From assembly GCF_001634625.1 (NCBI RefSeq), contig NZ_LRSE01000006.1, positions 193,715 to 257,714 on the forward strand: 64,000 nucleotides of DNA, written 5' to 3'. The number at the start of each line of letters is the position of its first letter. The stretch's first letter is position 1. Source of the stretch: Croceicoccus bisphenolivorans (lineage in GTDB: Bacteria; Pseudomonadota; Alphaproteobacteria; Sphingomonadales; Sphingomonadaceae). The position numbers and the translations under genes were made by a program. Below are positions 10,752-20,003 of this stretch, in pieces. The notes beneath the pieces are model-generated. The model saw only the letters and a list, made by a program, of their open reading frames with translations, did not search any database and was not told the origin of the DNA.

Positions 10752-11378
10752 TTACCCTTCGAAGAAAACCGGATCGTCGCCTTCGTTCCATGGGCGGACC
10801 CGAACCATGATTGCGTTGAAAAGGTCGGACGACAGGTGTGCGGCAAGCCACGCCTGCAACTTCGGCAGGGCGAGGGCGTCGAACCACTCGCGATCGACAG
10901 CGGCGAACTGTCGTACGAACGGGACGATTGCCGCGTCGGTCAGGCCCATGCCCTGCCCGCCGAGCTGTGGCGAGCGTTCCAGCCGGTCCTCCAGTTCACG
11001 CAGATAGGCAAGGCCGCTTTCACGGTGCAGGTCTGCGTCGGAGCCATGACGCTCCGGATATTTGAAGCGGTCGAGATCGTGTTTGAACGGCCCGTCGTTG
11101 CGCGCAATCAGGGCCGCGTCTTCCCGCCCCAGCCAACCATCGGGATCGCTGCGTTCCAATGCCCAGTGCATGATGTCGAGGCTTTCCTCGATCACCGTGC
11201 CATCCTGAAGCACGAGTACCGGCACCGTGCCCTTGGGCGATGCGGCAAGCATGGCATCGGGCTTTTGCGACAGCTTCACTTCGCGAAGTTCGCAGCGGAT
11301 GCCGCTGATCGCGAGAGCCAGCCGCGCACGCATGGCATAAGGGCAGCGGCGGAAACTGTAGAGTACCGGATCGGTCAC
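10752..11378 (-). CDS. Glutathione S-transferase family protein
   Basis: GST-like protein of 208 residues. The N-terminal thioredoxin-fold domain begins [18 protein letters not shown], with the CPYA motif of glutaredoxin/omega-like GSTs, so a Cys rather than Ser/Tyr may be catalytic. The cis-Pro is in [11 protein letters not shown] and the [10 protein letters not shown] block follows. The C-terminal helical domain is short. The GTG start overlaps the trhO stop (GTGA), which decides the start and indicates translational coupling. Substrate unknown. Confidence 0.86.
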   Translation of the reverse strand: MTDPVLYSFRRCPYAMRARLALAISGIRCELREVKLSQKPDAMLAASPKGTVPVLVLQDGTVIEESLDIMHWALERSDPDGWLGREDAALIARNDGPFKHDLDRFKYPERHGSDADLHRESGLAYLRELEDRLERSPQLGGQGMGLTDAAIVPFVRQFAAVDREWFDALALPKLQAWLAAHLSSDLFNAIMVRVRPWNEGDDPVFFEG

Positions 11379-12373
11379 TGCGGCTCCCGCCGTTCGGCCA
11401 ACCGCGCACCAACGTGAACCCCGCCCCGTGCCGCTGCCAGCATCTCCTGCTTCTGCCTCTCGCGATAGGCTGCGCGCTGTTGGTCGGTACGCTCGTCGTG
11501 ACAGGCGGCGCAGCTGACCCCGTCCTCGAACATGGGAGAGGTTTTGTCTTCCTCCGTAATCGGGCGGCGGCAGGCGCGGCATAGTTCGTATTGGCCCTGA
11601 ACAAGTCCGTGGCCGACAGTCACGCGTTCGTCGAAGACGAAGCATTCGCCCTGCCACATGCTTTCGTCCTCCGGCACGGTTTCAAGGTATTTCAGGATGC
11701 CGCCCTTCAGGTGGAAGACCTCCTCTATGCCCTCCTGCTTCAGGAACGCGGTGGACTTCTCGCAGCGGATGCCGCCGGTGCAGAACATGGCCACTTTCGG
11801 CGGCTTGGCAGTGTTCAGCAGCTTTTCCCGCGCGCTGCGGAACCATGCGGGAAAATCGCGGAACGTGGCCGTCTTCGGGTCGATCGCGCCCGCGAACGTG
11901 CCCACTGCCACTTCGTAATCGTTGCGTGTGTCGATCACGATCGTATCGGGATCGCTGATCAATGCGTTCCAGTCCTGCGGATCGACATAAGTGCCGACGC
12001 TGGCGCGCGGATCGATGCCGGGTTCGCCCATGGTGACGATTTCGCGCTTCAGCCTGACTTTCGTGCGGTGGAACGGCATCTGTTCCGCGTGCGAGAATTT
12101 CACGTCGAGTTCGGCGCAGCCGGGAAGTGCACGGATATGGCCCAGCACGGCGGCGATTCCTTCCGGATTGCCCGCGATGGTGCCGTTGATCCCTTCGGCG
12201 GCGAGCAGGAGAGTGCCGCGCACACCATGATCAAGGCATTGGCGTTCCAGCGGTTCGCGAAGATCCTGATGATCCTCGAACGGCGTGAATCGGTACAGGG
12301 CGGCAACAAGGATCGGGCCGTCGCCGGATGGGGTATCAGTCTGCATGACCGGCCCCATAGCGCCCCGCTGCAC
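11375..12373 (-). CDS. trhO: tRNA uridine(34) hydroxylase, rhodanese-like
   Basis: TrhO (YceA) makes 5-hydroxyuridine at the tRNA wobble position. The N-terminal acylphosphatase-like domain ([18 protein letters not shown]...GINGTIAG) is followed by a rhodanese domain with the active-site loop [17 protein letters not shown]-terminal Cys-rich segment (CRACRRP...CAACHDE) resembles a zinc knuckle. The GTG start at 12373 follows GGAGAGG; ATGs at 12358 and 12346 are alternatives that would shorten the N terminus by 5 or 9 residues. Coupled to the downstream GST gene. Confidence 0.92.
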   Translation of the reverse strand: MQRGAMGPVMQTDTPSGDGPILVAALYRFTPFEDHQDLREPLERQCLDHGVRGTLLLAAEGINGTIAGNPEGIAAVLGHIRALPGCAELDVKFSHAEQMPFHRTKVRLKREIVTMGEPGIDPRASVGTYVDPQDWNALISDPDTIVIDTRNDYEVAVGTFAGAIDPKTATFRDFPAWFRSAREKLLNTAKPPKVAMFCTGGIRCEKSTAFLKQEGIEEVFHLKGGILKYLETVPEDESMWQGECFVFDERVTVGHGLVQGQYELCRACRRPITEEDKTSPMFEDGVSCAACHDERTDQQRAAYRERQKQEMLAAARGGVHVGARLAERREPQ

Positions 12374-12613
12374 GCGCGTCAGCCTCTCCGTTAACGGGCG
12401 TCCTTCGCACAGCTGCCTAACGGCAAAAAAGCGCTACGGAAAAAGAATGCAAGCCAAATGCGCCCGGGCGCTGTATGGGCGCGCCACGGCCCGTGCTGCA
12501 ATCGGTTTTGCGCGCGGTAATCAGGTCCCGACAGGCGCACAGCTCGCCCAGACCGGTATCGTTTATAAAATTCGCCTTTCGCCGCGCCGATGCGGCCGGC
12601 CAGACGTGTGAGC

Positions 12614-14452
12614 ATGATGACCTTTTCCAATCTTCCGCCCATCTTTGCAGAGGCGCTGACCGAACGTGGCTACGAAGCCCCCACCGACGTCCAGTCGGCA
12701 GTGCTTGCACCCGAAGCAGCCGGACGCGACCTGATCGTTTCGGCGCAGACCGGTTCGGGCAAGACAGTCGCTTTCGGCCTCGCCTTCATCGAAAATCTGC
12801 TGGATGAGGCGGGTTTCCTGCCGACTGCGGAGACGCCGCTGGCACTTATCATCGCGCCGACGCGCGAACTGGCCCTTCAGGTCAGCCGCGAACTGGCGTG
12901 GCTTTACGGCAAAGCCGCGGCGCGGATTTCGACGTGCGTCGGCGGGATGGACGCTTCGAAGGAGAGGCGCAGCCTCAATCGCGGCGCGCACATCGTCGTC
13001 GGTACGCCGGGCCGTTTGCGCGATCACCTTGAACGCGGGGCGCTCGACCTGTCCTCCCTTCGCGTTGCCGTGCTGGACGAAGCGGACGAGATGCTCGACA
13101 TGGGCTTTCGCGAGGATCTGGAAGAAATCCTCGACGCAACGCCCGATGTGCGGCGCACGCTGCTCTTTTCGGCCACCATGCCGAAACAGATCGTCGCGCT
13201 GGCCAGCCGCTACCAGAACGATGCCCTGCGTATTTCAACGGTCGGTTCGGAACGCGGCCATGGCGACATCGCCTATCAGGCCGTGACCGTTGCACCGGCA
13301 GAGATCGAGGCAGCCGTCGTCAACCTGTTGCGTTTCCACGAAGCCGAAACCGCGATCCTTTTCTGCGCCACGCGTGACAATGTCCGCCACCTTCACGCGA
13401 CTTTGCAGGAACGCGGCTTTGCTGTCGTCGCGCTGTCGGGCGAGCATTCGCAGTCGGAACGCAACCACGCGCTTCAGGCGCTGCGCGACCGGCGGGCGCG
13501 CGTTTGCGTGGCGACGGACGTTGCTGCGCGCGGTATCGACCTGCCGACGCTGAGCCTTGTCGTGCATGTCGAAATTCCGCGCGATGCCGAAACGCTGCAG
13601 CACCGTTCGGGGCGCACAGGCCGTGCTGGCAAGAAGGGGACTGCGGTCATCGTCGTGCCCTATCCGCGCCGCCGCCGCGTGGAATCGATGCTGCGCGGTG
13701 CGCGGATCGAGGCGGAATGGATCGGCGCGCCCAGCCGCGAGGCGATCCGTGAAAAGGATCGCGAACGCTTGCTCTCGATCCTGCTCCAGCCGGCCGAGGT
13801 TGACGAGGAAGACCGTGAGCTGGCCCGCCAGCTGCTTGCAGAGCGTTCGGCAGAGGACATCGCCGCAAGCCTCGTACGCGCGCACCGCGCCTCCATGCCG
13901 GAGCCGGAGGAGATGATCGAGAACACGCCAGAAGCTAGGCGCGCGGCCCAGAAAGAGCGGCACCGCCCCGGTTTCGAAGACGTGGCGTGGTTCCGCCTCG
14001 ACATCGGTCGTCGCCAGAACGCCGACCCACGCTGGATCCTGCCGCTGCTTTGCAGGCGCGGCCACATCACCCGCAACGAAGTGGGCGCGATCCGCATCGG
14101 CATGCACGAAACGCATTTCCAGGTACCGACCGAGCTTGCCGCGAAGTTCAGCGCGACCTTGCAGCGCACCGCAGGCGAGGAAGGGACCGCCGAAGGCGTC
14201 CTGATCGAACCGTCGGACGGCCCGCGCGAAGGTGCGCACGAACATCGCGAGAGCAGGGGGCCGCGCAACAGCAACAACGCACGCGGGCCGGAGCATCCGC
14301 CGCGCCACCGGGCAAAGCCCTACAAGCCGGGCGGAGCGAAGGGGAAGGGCAAGCCGGAAGGCGCCTTCAAGGGCAAGCCGGAAGGTGGTTTCAAGGGAAA
14401 GCCCAAGCCCGGTTTCAAGGGTAAGCCGAAGGGGCGCAACGGACGCCCTTGA
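12614..14452 (+). CDS. DEAD-box RNA helicase with DbpA-type RNA-binding domain
   Basis: ATP-dependent RNA helicase, 612 residues. Visible in order: Q motif (FSNLPP...PTDVQSAVL), Walker A AQTGSGKT, PTREL, GTPGRL, VLDEADEMLDMGF, SAT, then the second RecA domain ending HRSGRTGRAGKKG. A DbpA-like RNA-binding domain follows at about residues 455-520 (WFRLDIGRRQNADPRWILPLLCRRG...RIGMHETHFQVP). The tail is basic with repeats of FKGKPEGG type, repetitive in DNA as well. This points to ribosome assembly or RNA decay. Start taken at the first of two adjacent ATGs (MMTFSNLP). The stop overlaps the next gene. Confidence 0.92.
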   Translation: MMTFSNLPPIFAEALTERGYEAPTDVQSAVLAPEAAGRDLIVSAQTGSGKTVAFGLAFIENLLDEAGFLPTAETPLALIIAPTRELALQVSRELAWLYGKAAARISTCVGGMDASKERRSLNRGAHIVVGTPGRLRDHLERGALDLSSLRVAVLDEADEMLDMGFREDLEEILDATPDVRRTLLFSATMPKQIVALASRYQNDALRISTVGSERGHGDIAYQAVTVAPAEIEAAVVNLLRFHEAETAILFCATRDNVRHLHATLQERGFAVVALSGEHSQSERNHALQALRDRRARVCVATDVAARGIDLPTLSLVVHVEIPRDAETLQHRSGRTGRAGKKGTAVIVVPYPRRRRVESMLRGARIEAEWIGAPSREAIREKDRERLLSILLQPAEVDEEDRELARQLLAERSAEDIAASLVRAHRASMPEPEEMIENTPEARRAAQKERHRPGFEDVAWFRLDIGRRQNADPRWILPLLCRRGHITRNEVGAIRIGMHETHFQVPTELAAKFSATLQRTAGEEGTAEGVLIEPSDGPREGAHEHRESRGPRNSNNARGPEHPPRHRAKPYKPGGAKGKGKPEGAFKGKPEGGFKGKPKPGFKGKPKGRNGRP

Positions 14453-14910
14453 TGGCCTTGCGCGTTCTCGTCGACGCCGATGCCTGTCCGGTGAAGGAGG
14501 AGATCTACAAGGTCTGTTTCCGCCACAAGGTGCCGGTAACGATCGTGAGCAACAGCTGGCTGCGCGTGCCGGATCACGCGCTGGTCGATCGCGTAGTGGT
14601 GAGCGACGGTTTCGATGCCGCGGACGACTGGATCGCAGACCAGTCCGCGCCCGGATGTATCGTGGTGACGGCAGATATCCTGCTGGCCGACCGCTGTCTG
14701 AAGGCAGGAACTGTCGTGCTTGCTCCGAACGGAAAGCCTTTCACCGCCAATTCCATCGGCAGCGCCATCGCCACGCGCGCGATCATGGCCGACCTTCGCG
14801 CCGGCGGTGAACAAATCGGCGGCCCGCCGCCCTTCGGCAAAGCGGACCGTTCCGCGTTCCTGCAGGCGCTGGACCGTGAAATCGTGAAGCTGGCCAAAGC
14901 TGTTCGCTGA
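14452..14910 (+). CDS. yaiI: YaiI/YqxD family protein (UPF0178)
   Basis: Conserved protein of 152 residues and unknown biochemical role, with a PIN-like fold expected for the family. Hallmarks: VLVDADACPVKEEIYKV at the N terminus and GADWIA-like / VVTADILLADRCL, APNGKPFTANSIG in the middle. Its ATG overlaps the helicase stop by 1 nt (TGATG), so the two are translationally coupled. No membrane segment or signal peptide. Confidence 0.9.
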   Translation: MALRVLVDADACPVKEEIYKVCFRHKVPVTIVSNSWLRVPDHALVDRVVVSDGFDAADDWIADQSAPGCIVVTADILLADRCLKAGTVVLAPNGKPFTANSIGSAIATRAIMADLRAGGEQIGGPPPFGKADRSAFLQALDREIVKLAKAVR

Positions 14911-15006
14911 AATCGGGCCAAGTTGGTCGGAGAAACTCTGCTGTCATTTCCGGGTTGATGGTATCGTTGGTCGGACTACGAATTAACCCGGCCATCGGAG
15001 CAGATC

Positions 15007-15759
15007 ATGCGATTGCTTGCAGAGCGTGCACGCCGGGAAGAGCAGATGGACGATCCGGCCATTGCTCCCGAAATATATGCGCACGTTCTTGCCGATCTTG
15101 CGCGGGTCAACCGTTGGACGCTGACGGCTCGGCCAACGCTACGGTTTTTGAAGCAAGCGACACGCGGGCTCTCGCGGTTCAGTCTGCTCGACGTTGGCTT
15201 CGGGCATGGCGATATGTTGCGATCCATCGCGCGGTGGGCACATAGGCGCGCGATCGCATGTGACCTGGTCGGCGTCGACCTCAACCCGCTTAGCGCGGCG
15301 GTCGCGCGCGAGGCCAGCGCCGGACAGCCGGAAATCGACTTCCGGACGGGCGACTATCGCCTGCAGCCCGAGCGCTTCGACTTCATCATCTCAAGCCAGG
15401 TCGGTCACCATATGACGTCTGACCAGTTGCGGGCTTTCCTGCAATTCATGGAGAGCCAAGCCCTGCGCGGATGGCTGTTGAGCGATCTCGACAGGCACGT
15501 GATTTCGTACCTCGGTTTCCCCCTGCTTGCGCGCCTGATGCGTGTCCACCGTATCGTTCGGGAGGACGGGACGCTCTCCATCGCCCGCTCGATCCGGGCG
15601 AGCGAATGGCCCGCGATCCTGACCGATGCCGGCATCGATCTCGGCGTCGTTCGCGTGCAGCGTCATATGCCCTTTCGCATATCCGTGGAACGTCACTTTC
15701 CGCCCACGTCAGATCTGGCTCGACAGGGTTGGGGAGAAAATGTGCGCCGATTTGAATGA
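15007..15759 (+). CDS. Class I SAM-dependent methyltransferase (type III PKS operon)
   Basis: 250-residue methyltransferase. SAM-binding motif I is LLDVGFGHGDML (about residues 60-71), with the acidic residue after strand 2 in LVGVDLNPLS, and FDFIISSQVGHHM as the post-motif. The start is preceded by GGAG at good spacing. It is the first gene of a three-gene operon with a type III polyketide synthase and an FAD oxidoreductase. Inference: it O- or C-methylates the polyketide product, as a methyltransferase partner does in the srs phenolic-lipid pathway of Streptomyces. Confidence 0.88.
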   Translation: MRLLAERARREEQMDDPAIAPEIYAHVLADLARVNRWTLTARPTLRFLKQATRGLSRFSLLDVGFGHGDMLRSIARWAHRRAIACDLVGVDLNPLSAAVAREASAGQPEIDFRTGDYRLQPERFDFIISSQVGHHMTSDQLRAFLQFMESQALRGWLLSDLDRHVISYLGFPLLARLMRVHRIVREDGTLSIARSIRASEWPAILTDAGIDLGVVRVQRHMPFRISVERHFPPTSDLARQGWGENVRRFE

Positions 15760-15819
15760 ACTGGTAGAAGATCGGATTCGAGCGCGCGGTTGGCGGTGCC
15801 GGGAAGGATCGAAACAGTC

Positions 15820-16890
15820 ATGACCCAGCCAGTCGCACATGTTCATGCCATCGGGACGGCCGTGCCGGGCAATGACGTTCATCGTGCCCACCTTGAATGG
15901 GCGACGTCGCAATTGGCAGACCGGCGCGATCGCAGTCTGTTTTCGCGTATGGCCGAACGTTCGGGCATCGATCATCGCTGGTCCGTACTGCCTTGCGACC
16001 AATTCGGGTCATCTCCCGTCGATCCCGGCGGTTTCTACGACGGCGGATCATTCCCCTCGACCGGGCAGCGCATGCAGGTCTACGCCCGCGAAGCGCCAGA
16101 CCTTGCGATGGCGGCCATCGCGGATCTTGAACGGCAGGTTCCTCTGTCCGGCATTACCCACATCGTCGTTGCCAGTTGCACCGGTTTCGTGGCGCCGGGG
16201 ATCGACCAGATCATTGCCGCGCGGCTTGGTCTCGATCCCGGAGTGGAGCGCACGCTCATCGGCTTCATGGGCTGCTATGCCGCGGTTTCGGCGTTGCGCG
16301 CGGCGCATTACATCGCGCGTTGCGATGCCGGTGCGCGTGTGCTTGTCGTCACGGTGGAGCTTTGCTCGCTGCATCTCGTCGCTTCTCACGACATGAAGGT
16401 GCTGCTGGGCGCCATGCAATTCGGGGATGGCGCGGCGGCGGCGCTGGTTAGTGCGAAGCCTTCGGGAGTCCGGCTTGAGAGCTTCTTGCCCACTACCTTG
16501 CCTGACAGTGCGGACCTTATCCAGTGGACGATCGGCGATACCGGGTTCGAGATGGTCCTGTCAGGCGAAGTTCCACATCGCATCGCGCAAGGGCTTGGCG
16601 ACACGACGTTGCGCGATCGTCTGATCCGGGGGTGCGATCCCGCAGCGCTCGCATGGGCAGTCCATCCCGGCGGGAAGTCCATACTGGACGCAGTGGAGCA
16701 TGCGCTGGATCTGGCGCCTGACAGGCTGGCGCCTTCGCGATCCGTGCTGGCGCGATTTGGCAACATGAGTTCGACAACGCTGCTTTTCGTCCTTGCCGAA
16801 CTGATGGCCGATCCCGGATGGGAGAAGGGGGTGGCGATGGCGTTCGGCCCCGGCATGGCGGCGGAAACCTTTGCTTTCGGTCGTCCATGA
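15820..16890 (+). CDS. Type III polyketide synthase (chalcone/alkylresorcinol synthase family)
   Basis: Homodimeric ketosynthase-like enzyme that extends an acyl-CoA with malonyl-CoA and cyclises the product. The catalytic triad is complete: Cys152 in GFMGCYAA, His282 in WAVHPGGKSIL, Asn315 in FGNMSSTT; GGKSI and FGNMSS are family signatures. Length 356 is typical. Start set at MTQPVAHVHAIGTAVPG, preceded by GGAAGGA; an in-frame TTG at 15790 would add ten residues. The 3' end overlaps the flavoprotein start by 4 nt. Starter unit and ring type cannot be read from sequence; an alkylpyrone or alkylresorcinol is most likely. Confidence 0.93.
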   Translation: MTQPVAHVHAIGTAVPGNDVHRAHLEWATSQLADRRDRSLFSRMAERSGIDHRWSVLPCDQFGSSPVDPGGFYDGGSFPSTGQRMQVYAREAPDLAMAAIADLERQVPLSGITHIVVASCTGFVAPGIDQIIAARLGLDPGVERTLIGFMGCYAAVSALRAAHYIARCDAGARVLVVTVELCSLHLVASHDMKVLLGAMQFGDGAAAALVSAKPSGVRLESFLPTTLPDSADLIQWTIGDTGFEMVLSGEVPHRIAQGLGDTTLRDRLIRGCDPAALAWAVHPGGKSILDAVEHALDLAPDRLAPSRSVLARFGNMSSTTLLFVLAELMADPGWEKGVAMAFGPGMAAETFAFGRP

Positions 16891-17969
16891 AAAACACCCC
16901 GCCCATCGTGATCGGCGGGGGGCCGGCAGGGGCGGCTGCGGCGATCTTGCTTGGCCGGGCCGGAGCATATCCCGTCGTCTATGAACGCCGCGAAAGCGTT
17001 GGCGATGCTCTGTGCGGCGGATTCCTGAGTTGGACGACACTGCGCCGTCTGGGGGAACTCGGGGTTTCCGGCGAAGCTCTCGGCGGTCACATCGTACACA
17101 CCCTGCGCCTTACGGCGGGGCAACAGGCGTGGCGAATGGCGCTGCCGGAATCCGGAATGGGCGTTTCGCGGCTGCGCCTCGACAGCATGCTGCTTGCCCG
17201 TGCGGAGGGGGTGGGTGCGGAAATCAGGCGGGCAACAGTTCGCTACGAAGACGGCACCTTTCAACTGCCCGACGGGCAAGCGATTGAAGCCGACAGCATC
17301 TTCCTTGCCACCGGCAAGCACGACATGCGGGGCCTGCCCCGTTCGCGCGCCGCTGCGAAAGGCGATCCGTTTCTTGGCCTGCGTATGCGTTTCGCGGCGA
17401 AGCCGGAACTGCGTGAACAGCTTTCGGGGGCGATCGAGATGCACCTGTTTCCCAAGGGATACGCCGGTCTAGTCCTGCACGAGGGGGGCTTTGCAAACCT
17501 GTGCATGGCCGTTCGCAAGAGCAGGTTGGCCCAGGCGGGTGGATCGCCGGAAAGGCTTCTTGCGCAACTGGCCGAAGGGGACACGCCATTGGCCCGGCGC
17601 ATTGCTGCGCTGCCGACGCAGGAGTGCATGGATGCAATCGGCCATGTCCCCTACGGCTGGCGTGCGGTCGAGACGCAGCCGGGCCTGTTCCGACTCGGCG
17701 ATCAGGCGGGAGTCATCCCCTCGCTAGCAGGTGAAGGCATTGGCATCGCACTCGTCAGCGCCAGGCTGGCGACCGACGCCTGGATAAGTGATGGACCGGT
17801 CGCAGCGGAAGCGTTCCAGCGGGCCTTTGCGGCAAGGCTCCGTTCACGGCTTGCGTTTGCCGGGGCGATCAGCGGCATCGCCACCAGCCGCCACGTCGCT
17901 CCGTTGTTTGGAATCGTGGCGTCGATTCCCGGTCTGGCCCGTCTCATGGGGAATCTGACGCGAATATGA
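16887..17969 (+). CDS. FAD-dependent oxidoreductase / hydroxylase (type III PKS operon)
   Basis: 360-residue flavoprotein of the geranylgeranyl-reductase / p-hydroxybenzoate-hydroxylase fold. The Rossmann motif is IGGGPAGAAAAILL at residues 8-21, followed by an acidic residue in VVYERR. The second FAD motif is FRLGDQAGVIPSLAGEGIGIAL (about 268-290). The ATG overlaps the PKS stop (ATGA), so translation is coupled. Inference: it oxidises the polyketide ring, comparable to the flavoprotein SrsC acting after a type III PKS and a methyltransferase. Reduction of an isoprenoid chain is the alternative. Confidence 0.88.
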   Translation: MKNTPPIVIGGGPAGAAAAILLGRAGAYPVVYERRESVGDALCGGFLSWTTLRRLGELGVSGEALGGHIVHTLRLTAGQQAWRMALPESGMGVSRLRLDSMLLARAEGVGAEIRRATVRYEDGTFQLPDGQAIEADSIFLATGKHDMRGLPRSRAAAKGDPFLGLRMRFAAKPELREQLSGAIEMHLFPKGYAGLVLHEGGFANLCMAVRKSRLAQAGGSPERLLAQLAEGDTPLARRIAALPTQECMDAIGHVPYGWRAVETQPGLFRLGDQAGVIPSLAGEGIGIALVSARLATDAWISDGPVAAEAFQRAFAARLRSRLAFAGAISGIATSRHVAPLFGIVASIPGLARLMGNLTRI

Positions 17970-18046
17970 TGCTGCTTGTCAGGCGAAAGAGCAGTCAGCC
18001 GCCCGTTCTGTCTGATTCACGCAGATCGATGCCCGTTCGCCCAAAA

Positions 18047-18077
18047 AAAGGCCCGCGTCGGATGACGGCGGGCCTTT
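18047..18077 (+). terminator. Rho-independent terminator after the type III PKS operon
   Basis: Perfect 10-bp stem AAAGGCCCGC / GCGGGCCTTT with an 11-nt loop. It ends in TTT on the plus strand and has an A7 run on the 5' side, so it can work both ways. It separates the PKS operon from the ABC exporter genes. Confidence 0.88.
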
Positions 18078-18148
18078 CGAGTTGGAGAAGACACGAGCCG
18101 AAGGACAGCGCGTGCAAGAGCTTCATGAACGAGCCGGACGGTGCGATC

Positions 18149-18164
18149 ATTGACTTCGGTCAAT
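18149..18164. repeat. Palindrome upstream of ABC exporter operon
   Basis: ATTGAC-TTCG-GTCAAT, a perfect 6-bp inverted repeat with a TTCG tetraloop, about 90 nt before the GTG of the ABC ATPase. It may be an operator for a dimeric regulator or a stable leader hairpin. The whole 17970-18252 gap holds this and the terminator, with no credible gene. Confidence 0.45.
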
Positions 18165-18252
18165 TGGTTTGCCGCACCGGCGAAGACTTTGGTGGTACGT
18201 ATAAGATGATGCCGACACTTGCATTCGGCGGGCGAGGCATCACATTGCCGCG

Positions 18253-19215
18253 GTGCCAGAACCAATTCTCCAGATCGCCGGTCTTGAAAAAACCTATCCG
18301 GGCAGGGGCGCGGCTCCTCCGGTCAAGGCGTTGGAGAATGTCGACCTGGAAATCCGCAAGGGCGAGATCTTTGCCCTGCTCGGCCCGAACGGCGCGGGAA
18401 AGACCACGCTGATCGGCGCGGTTTGTGGGCTGGTCAGGCCGACAGGCGGCGAAATTCGCGCTTTCGGCATGAACCTTGCGCATGACTGGCGCAAGGTGCG
18501 TGCTCGCATCGGGCTGGTGCCGCAGGAAATGGCCATCGACATTTTCGATACGGTCCATCGCGCCGTCACCTATTCGCGCGGACTGTTCGGTCGTCCGTCC
18601 GATCCGGGGCGGGTGGAGGAGATTCTGCGCGCACTCAGCCTGTGGGACAAGAAGGATGCGCAGCTGCGCATGCTTTCGGGCGGCATGAAGCGACGGGTGC
18701 TGATCGCCAAGGCGCTGGCCCACGATCCCGACCTTCTGTTTCTGGACGAGCCGACCGCGGGCGTGGATGTCGAATTGCGCCGCGACATGTGGGAACAGAT
18801 TGACAAGCTGCGCGACCAGGGTGTGACCATCATCCTGACCACCCATTACATCGAGGAAGCGGAAGAAATGGCCGATCGCGTCGGCGTGATCGACAAGGGT
18901 CGCATCCTGCTGGTGGACGACAAAGATACGATCATGCGCAGCCTTGGGCGGACGGAAGCCCGTTTCACGCTCGATGCCGCGCTTTCCGCCATCCCTGCGT
19001 CGCTTGCGCGTGAGGGGTTATCGCTGTCCGAAGACGGCCTTGCCCTCGTCTATCGCGGCGGCGACGGGGCAGGTGGCGGCAAACGGGCCGTGGCCGAAAT
19101 CGCCCAGACTCTGGCGCGAGAGAGTATCGGCTATTCTGCGATCGACGCGCATGAATCCAGTCTGGAGGACATTTTCGTAAACCTTGTGAAGGATCGACCG
19201 GAGATCGCGGCATGA
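18253..19215 (+). CDS. ABC-2 exporter, ATP-binding subunit
   Basis: ATPase of 320 residues. Walker A GPNGAGKTT is at about residue 49, signature LSGGMKRRVLIAKAL at about 145, and Walker B DLLFLDEPTAGVD followed by the H-loop TTHYIEEAEEMADRVGVI. The C-terminal 80 residues form the extra domain common in drug/polysaccharide ABC-2 ATPases. The start is GTG with a weak ribosome site (GCGAGG). Four-nt ATGA overlap with the permease gene. Substrate unknown; the family handles drugs, lipids or glycans. Confidence 0.92.
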   Translation: MPEPILQIAGLEKTYPGRGAAPPVKALENVDLEIRKGEIFALLGPNGAGKTTLIGAVCGLVRPTGGEIRAFGMNLAHDWRKVRARIGLVPQEMAIDIFDTVHRAVTYSRGLFGRPSDPGRVEEILRALSLWDKKDAQLRMLSGGMKRRVLIAKALAHDPDLLFLDEPTAGVDVELRRDMWEQIDKLRDQGVTIILTTHYIEEAEEMADRVGVIDKGRILLVDDKDTIMRSLGRTEARFTLDAALSAIPASLAREGLSLSEDGLALVYRGGDGAGGGKRAVAEIAQTLARESIGYSAIDAHESSLEDIFVNLVKDRPEIAA

Positions 19216-19985
19216 TCCTCGGCTTTAATACGCGCAGTGCTGCCGCCATCTATCAGCGAGAACTGGTGCGGGCATGGCGAACCGTGTTCGGTTCGATCAT
19301 TTCACCGGTGCTGACGACGTGCCTCTACTTTATCGTGTTCGGCGCGGCCATCGGCGCGCGCATGAACGAAGTGGGGGGCGTTTCCTATGGCGCGTTCATC
19401 GTGCCGGGCCTGCTGCTGCTGACGCTGCTTTCCGAGAGCACCGCGAACGGCAGTTTCGGGATCTATATGCCGCGCTTTACCGGTGCGATCTATGAACTGC
19501 TGTCCGCGCCCGTTAGCGTTGCCGAAACGCTGGTCGGTTTCGTCGGCGCGGCGGTAACCAAATCGCTCATCATCGCTGCCATCATCCTCGCCACTGCGCA
19601 CCTGTTCGTGGACTATGAAATCGTCCATCCGTTCCTTGCCTTCCTTTATATCGTGCTGGTCGCATCGGCGTTCTCGCTGTTCGGCTTCATCCTCGGTCTC
19701 TGGGCCGACGGGTTTGAAAAGCTGCAGATGGTGCCGCTGCTGGTCCTCACGCCGCTGACGTTCCTTGGGGGCACGTTCTATTCGATCGACATGCTGGCAG
19801 AACCGTGGCGCACGGTCGCGCTGTTCAATCCGATCGTCTACCTCGTGAACGGGCTGCGCTGGACGTTTTTCGAGCAGTCGGACATCGCTATCGGTGTGGC
19901 GCTGGGGCTGACACTGGCGTTCCTTGCCGCGTGCATCACGGCGATCTGGTGGATTTTCCGGACGGGTTGGCGTCTGCGCGAATGA
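19212..19985 (+). CDS. ABC-2 exporter, permease subunit
   Basis: Inner-membrane permease of 257 residues with six predicted membrane helices. The family loop LVLTPLTFLGGTFYSIDMLAEPWRTVALFNPIVYLVNGLRW (about 177-217) is the conserved ABC-2 transporter signature. It is coupled to its ATPase by a 4-nt overlap. The pair likely works as a 2+2 complex. Confidence 0.92.
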   Translation: MILGFNTRSAAAIYQRELVRAWRTVFGSIISPVLTTCLYFIVFGAAIGARMNEVGGVSYGAFIVPGLLLLTLLSESTANGSFGIYMPRFTGAIYELLSAPVSVAETLVGFVGAAVTKSLIIAAIILATAHLFVDYEIVHPFLAFLYIVLVASAFSLFGFILGLWADGFEKLQMVPLLVLTPLTFLGGTFYSIDMLAEPWRTVALFNPIVYLVNGLRWTFFEQSDIAIGVALGLTLAFLAACITAIWWIFRTGWRLRE

Positions 19986-20003
19986 TTGCTAGCGGGCGGG
20001 GCC

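Noticed and set aside
17966-18412. Open frame starting at the end of the type III PKS operon
   Set aside because: Crosses a terminator and runs out of frame through the ABC ATPase; Arg/Ser-rich translation.
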